Source of the DNA: Pontederia crassipes
Taxonomy: Eukaryota; Streptophyta; Magnoliopsida; Commelinales; Pontederiaceae
NCBI GenBank assembly: GCA_030549335.1
Contig: JAUKPH010000023.1
Span: 3,243,501 to 3,307,500 of the forward strand
Reading direction: 5' to 3'
DNA: 64,000 bases
Each line of letters opens with the position of its first letter. Within the stretch, counting starts at the first letter, position 1. Both the position numbers and the translations under genes were made by a program. The notes below the pieces were generated by a model. That model did not search any database. It had not been told where the DNA came from and worked only from the letters and a program-made list of their open reading frames with translations. Positions 60,982 through 64,000 of this stretch are shown piece after piece.

Positions 60982-61646
60982 CGACGAATGCAGTACTTGA
61001 TCATAGATGTGTAACACAGTTTGGGGGTTCTCGATGGGCTATTTCCAGTGTAAACGGGTGACTACCAAAAACTAGTTGTCATCCAAAGTAGATCGAGTTT
61101 AAGCTAAAATCCGGAATAAGCCAATAGAGACTGTGCCAAACAGATTGCAACAAGCATGGAAAAGAGCATAATATATAGTGTAGGTTCACTACTAGCAGAA
61201 GGAATACGAGTTTTTTTTTCAAACAATTTAGAAATCATTTAGCTAACATTTCAGATTACTGAAAATTAGGTTTCCACTAAAACAATTGTCACCATTTAAG
61301 TTACCAATAATGTATATTGCTTTCTTCACAAAGTTATTCACTTGTGTTTCACATTGGTTCCTTTAATAAACAAAAATATATATATTCTTATTTTAAAGTG
61401 ATTTTGAAATTGTCAATTAGGTTGCAATCAAGATAGATGCTAGTCTCCTAAGGCAGTTCACATTGCCAACAGTTCGAATAAGGCAATGTGGTGGATCATG
61501 TAATTTTAGAACAGTGTCAGAAAATGGAGAAATTTCAGATATGTTACCTCAAAAAAGCACCCCTTTAGAGATGTTGAATACTTTCTGCTAAACAAGATTT
61601 TTTTTTTTAGTTCACATTCAGATATGTAATATATATATATATATAT
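60982..61646. other. AT-rich stretch without features
   Basis: Collinear with about 11200-11849 of copy 1. No supported gene or element. Confidence 0.4.
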
Positions 61647-62634
61647 GAGGAATCTTAATGTGCGCGCCCACACAAATTGGCGCACAGTGCGCCCGTGAAT
61701 CCAACGCCATCGGATCTTCGACAGACGGATGAGATGAAGGGCGCACGGTTTAGAGCGGTTTGAGTGCGCGGTTCAGGTCGTCCGGCTCGCGAGCTGAGTC
61801 TCCTTCCCTCTCTCCGTTCTCCGTTCTTCATTCTCACGCAGGGCGACGACTCCTCCCTCGTCGATGACATCTCCGATCTCCGATCTCCTCCCCTCTTTGC
61901 GTGAGATGCAGGCAACGTTTCATCCCCTCCACTCTCCATCTCCGATCTAGACAGGTGTGAGACGCGCAGATCGATCGACGCCAGCCTCCGCCCTCCCCCC
62001 TGCGAGTCGCGAGCCCTTCGCCCTCCGCTCGCCGTTCGCCGCCCTCCGTTCGACAATCGCCCTCTGAGAGCCAACGCCCCCCGCCCTCTATTCGTTGATC
62101 GCCCTATGTGACCGCGAGCCGCCACCCTTCATTCGCTGATCGTCGATCACCCTCGGTTCGTTCGTCGCTCTGCACTCGTGAATCAGGGAGGGATGACCGG
62201 AGACGTCGATCGCCCTCATTCTGCACTCGCGGATCAAGAGGGATGACCGGAGATGTCGATCGCCCCCTGTGAGCCGCCACCCTTCGTTCGCTGATCACCG
62301 ATCGCCCTCAGGTCATTCGTTGCTCTGCACTCGCGGATCAGGAGACTCGTTCTGCACTCGCGGATGAAGAGGGATCACCGGAGATGTCGATGGCCCACTG
62401 TGAGCCAGCGCCCTTCGTTCACTGTTCGTGCGCTTGCAAACCGCAAGTCGCCGCTCTACAGTCGCAAAGACATCATGGTCGTGACCGAGAGAACCGCCCT
62501 TTGCTCGCCAAACCGCCTCCACCCCATCTGAACCGGTGCGGATAAATCACATCCGTCCATCGTAGATCTAATGGTTTTAAATCTATGGACGCACAGTGCT
62601 ACCACAAAAGTGTGGTAGCACACTAATATTTCTC
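61647..62634. mobile_element. GC-rich ~1-kb TIR element inserted in (TA)n, copy 2 only
   Basis: Copy 1 has only (TA)n here (11850-11877). The left end gaggaatcttaatgtgcgcg and the complement of the right end, gagaaatattagtgtgctac, match at most positions over about 25 bp: an imperfect terminal inverted repeat. The interior is GC-rich with short tandem repeats built on tctgcactcgcggatca and gatgaccggagatgtcgatc (62160-62400). No transposase or recognisable gene. A target duplication cannot be read because the flanks are TA/CT repeats. Probably a non-autonomous DNA transposon, superfamily unknown. Confidence 0.65.
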
Positions 62635-63659
62635 TCTCCCTCTCTCTCTCTATATATATATAGTTGAACTCGTAAGACGGACATGACATGGAAGGGCTGC
62701 AAAAACCTGTAATCGAGAATATGTAACATGGAACGGCTGATTTTACCAAATTTTATTTTAATATATACATATATATTAATTTGTAAAAAAGCTATATAAT
62801 TCTACAATTTAGCGTTGACATGAACTTACATTTCATGACTCACATTTAGTGCAAACTTCTAAGTTGATATTATAATTCATAGCAATAATACCTATAATGA
62901 TAGTCTATTGAAACATTCTTTTCTTTTTTGAGAGAGAGAAAGTCTATTGAAACAATCTTGAGCTTTAAATTTGTAAGGAATTAATAAAACAAATCAAATT
63001 ACCATAATAGTAAAGAATAAGATATAATAATAAAGTTACGAATATTTTTTAAAAATAATAACTTAACAATATAAATTTAAAAGGAACTAATACAAAAAAG
63101 TTATCAAATTATCATAATAGAAAGATAAAAATAAGGATTGCATTTTTTTCTAAAAAGACACCAATAAAACCTAACAACTAAATGTGGAACATAAAAGTTA
63201 ACAATGTTCTACTCAAAAATGAAAAAAATTTCTCATGTCCACAAGCACACACGACACCCTCCTTCTCGTAGGAGGCCCGGCCCCTAGGGCTCTGCCTACT
63301 AATCAACAGGGAGAGGCAGACGTCAAGGGTGAGGGGGAGCAGGAGAAGGAGAGCCCTCTGTTCTTTCTCCCTCCTACTCATTGGTAGGAAACGTTGGTGG
63401 CTCCATCTGCTCTCGAGCAGGAAGAGGTATGCATGGAGAGGGGGGAGGGAGGGGGGAAGAGAGGGGAACCTAAAGATATAGTGACGACAGCAGGAGCAGA
63501 GCAGGATGGCAAGAGCTGGGTGGAGACAGCGGCAATGGCAACAACAGAACAGGAGAAAAACAAAAAGGGAGAAGAAATAACGGCATGCAGCAGTGTGATG
63601 TATAGAAATAACACCCAATCATGTCCGGGTAAAAAAATGTTTTTTTTTCAAATATGGAA
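62635..63659. other. Flank of the copia fossil, copy 2
   Basis: Collinear with about 11878-12894. AT-rich, then GA-rich near 63300-63580. No gene supported. Confidence 0.4.
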
Positions 63660-64000
63660 GGATCCAACCAAGGTGAAGGCATTGTCAGGCATCACATAGT
63701 CAGGGATACTCCACAGCAAAATGAAGTTGCAGAACGAATGAACAGAACACTTCTGGAAAGAGCAAGGTGCATGCTCTCTAATGCTGACCTGAACAAGACG
63801 TTCTGAGCTAAAGCAGTTAATACAGCTTGCTACTTGGTAAATCGGAGCCCGGCGACTACAATTGATCTGAAGACTCCAATTGAAGTATGATCAGGAAATC
63901 CTGCTCTAAAATTTTTTAGTTGTCCAGCATACTATCATGGGATTTGGTGCAGGAGTGAAAGGCTACAAAATCTGGTCCCCTTCAGAACACAAAATCATCC
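63660..64000 (+). mobile_element. Broken Ty1/copia fragment, copy 2
   Basis: The same fossil as at 12895, showing only the C-terminal part of the integrase before the window ends. Broken. Shared with copy 1, so older than the segmental duplication. Confidence 0.8.

Larger units (their letters stand above)
47606..64000 (+). repeat. Segmental duplication, copy 2 (direct)
   Basis: Collinear with 1-13252. Longer because of private insertions at 49766-50883, 51701-51879, 56017-59051 and 61647-62634. It lacks the short element at 1178, the CACTA remnant at 9989-11151, and about 600 bases of the L1 ORF2 (corresponding to about 7772-8385, missing at about 59144-59157). The copy continues past the window end inside a copia fossil. 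Confidence 0.93.

Noticed and set aside
61655-62522. Several overlapping minus-strand ORFs in the GC-rich element
   Set aside because: Arginine/glycine-rich, repeat-driven reading frames with no domain; open only because of base composition.

Overview
Nuclear DNA of a flowering plant. Three host-gene families are recognisable: an FD-like florigen-partner bZIP, a plant-type heparan-alpha-glucosaminide N-acetyltransferase (HGSNAT) relative, and the 5' part of a THG1 tRNA-His guanylyltransferase. Most of the rest is transposable-element sequence: L1-type and RTE LINEs, RTE-derived short elements, Mutator and CACTA DNA transposons, and broken Ty1/copia and Ty3/gypsy fossils. I cannot place the species. 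No prokaryotic features, CRISPR arrays or rRNA genes were seen.

Layout. (a) 1-13.25 kb and 47.6-64 kb are two direct copies of one segment, 47.6 kb apart. Both carry minus-strand HGSNAT-like exons with an L1-type LINE in an intron, unrecognised minus-strand exon-like ORFs, and the start of a copia fossil. (b) 12.9-18.3 kb holds two abutting broken copia elements in opposite orientation. (c) 18.3-37.2 kb is an array of about six ~1.9-kb tandem units, enlarged by a 5.1-kb Mutator element with transposase plus a GRF zinc-finger gene, an LTR-type repeat, another LTR-like fragment and a 0.9-kb foldback Mutator MITE. (d) 37.7-43.1 kb is a long LTR-type repeat with an almost full-length RTE LINE inside it. 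(e) 43.9-47.25 kb is a decaying FD-like bZIP gene with tandem gypsy integrase fragments in an intron.

The two copies of the duplicated segment act as filled and empty sites for each other. The L1 and the copia are in both, so they predate the duplication. Private to copy 1 are an RTE-derived short element (1.18 kb) and a CACTA remnant (10-11.15 kb). Private to copy 2 are an RTE-derived short element with an 18-bp target duplication (51.7 kb), a reversed LINE inside the L1 (56.0-59.05 kb), a GC-rich TIR element (61.6-62.6 kb), and a 1.1-kb insertion at 49.77-50.88 kb. That last one carries THG1 exons 1-2 with introns and ends exactly at the 3' tail of an RTE-derived element. The HGSNAT-like exons keep reading frame in copy 2 but not in copy 1.

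The strongest leads are the THG1 gene segment apparently mobilised by an RTE-type 3' end, the RTE 5'/3'-fusion short element family, the Mutator element with its GRF zinc-finger passenger, and the 1.9-kb array with conserved minus-strand coding-like segments. All identities and similarities are judged by eye.
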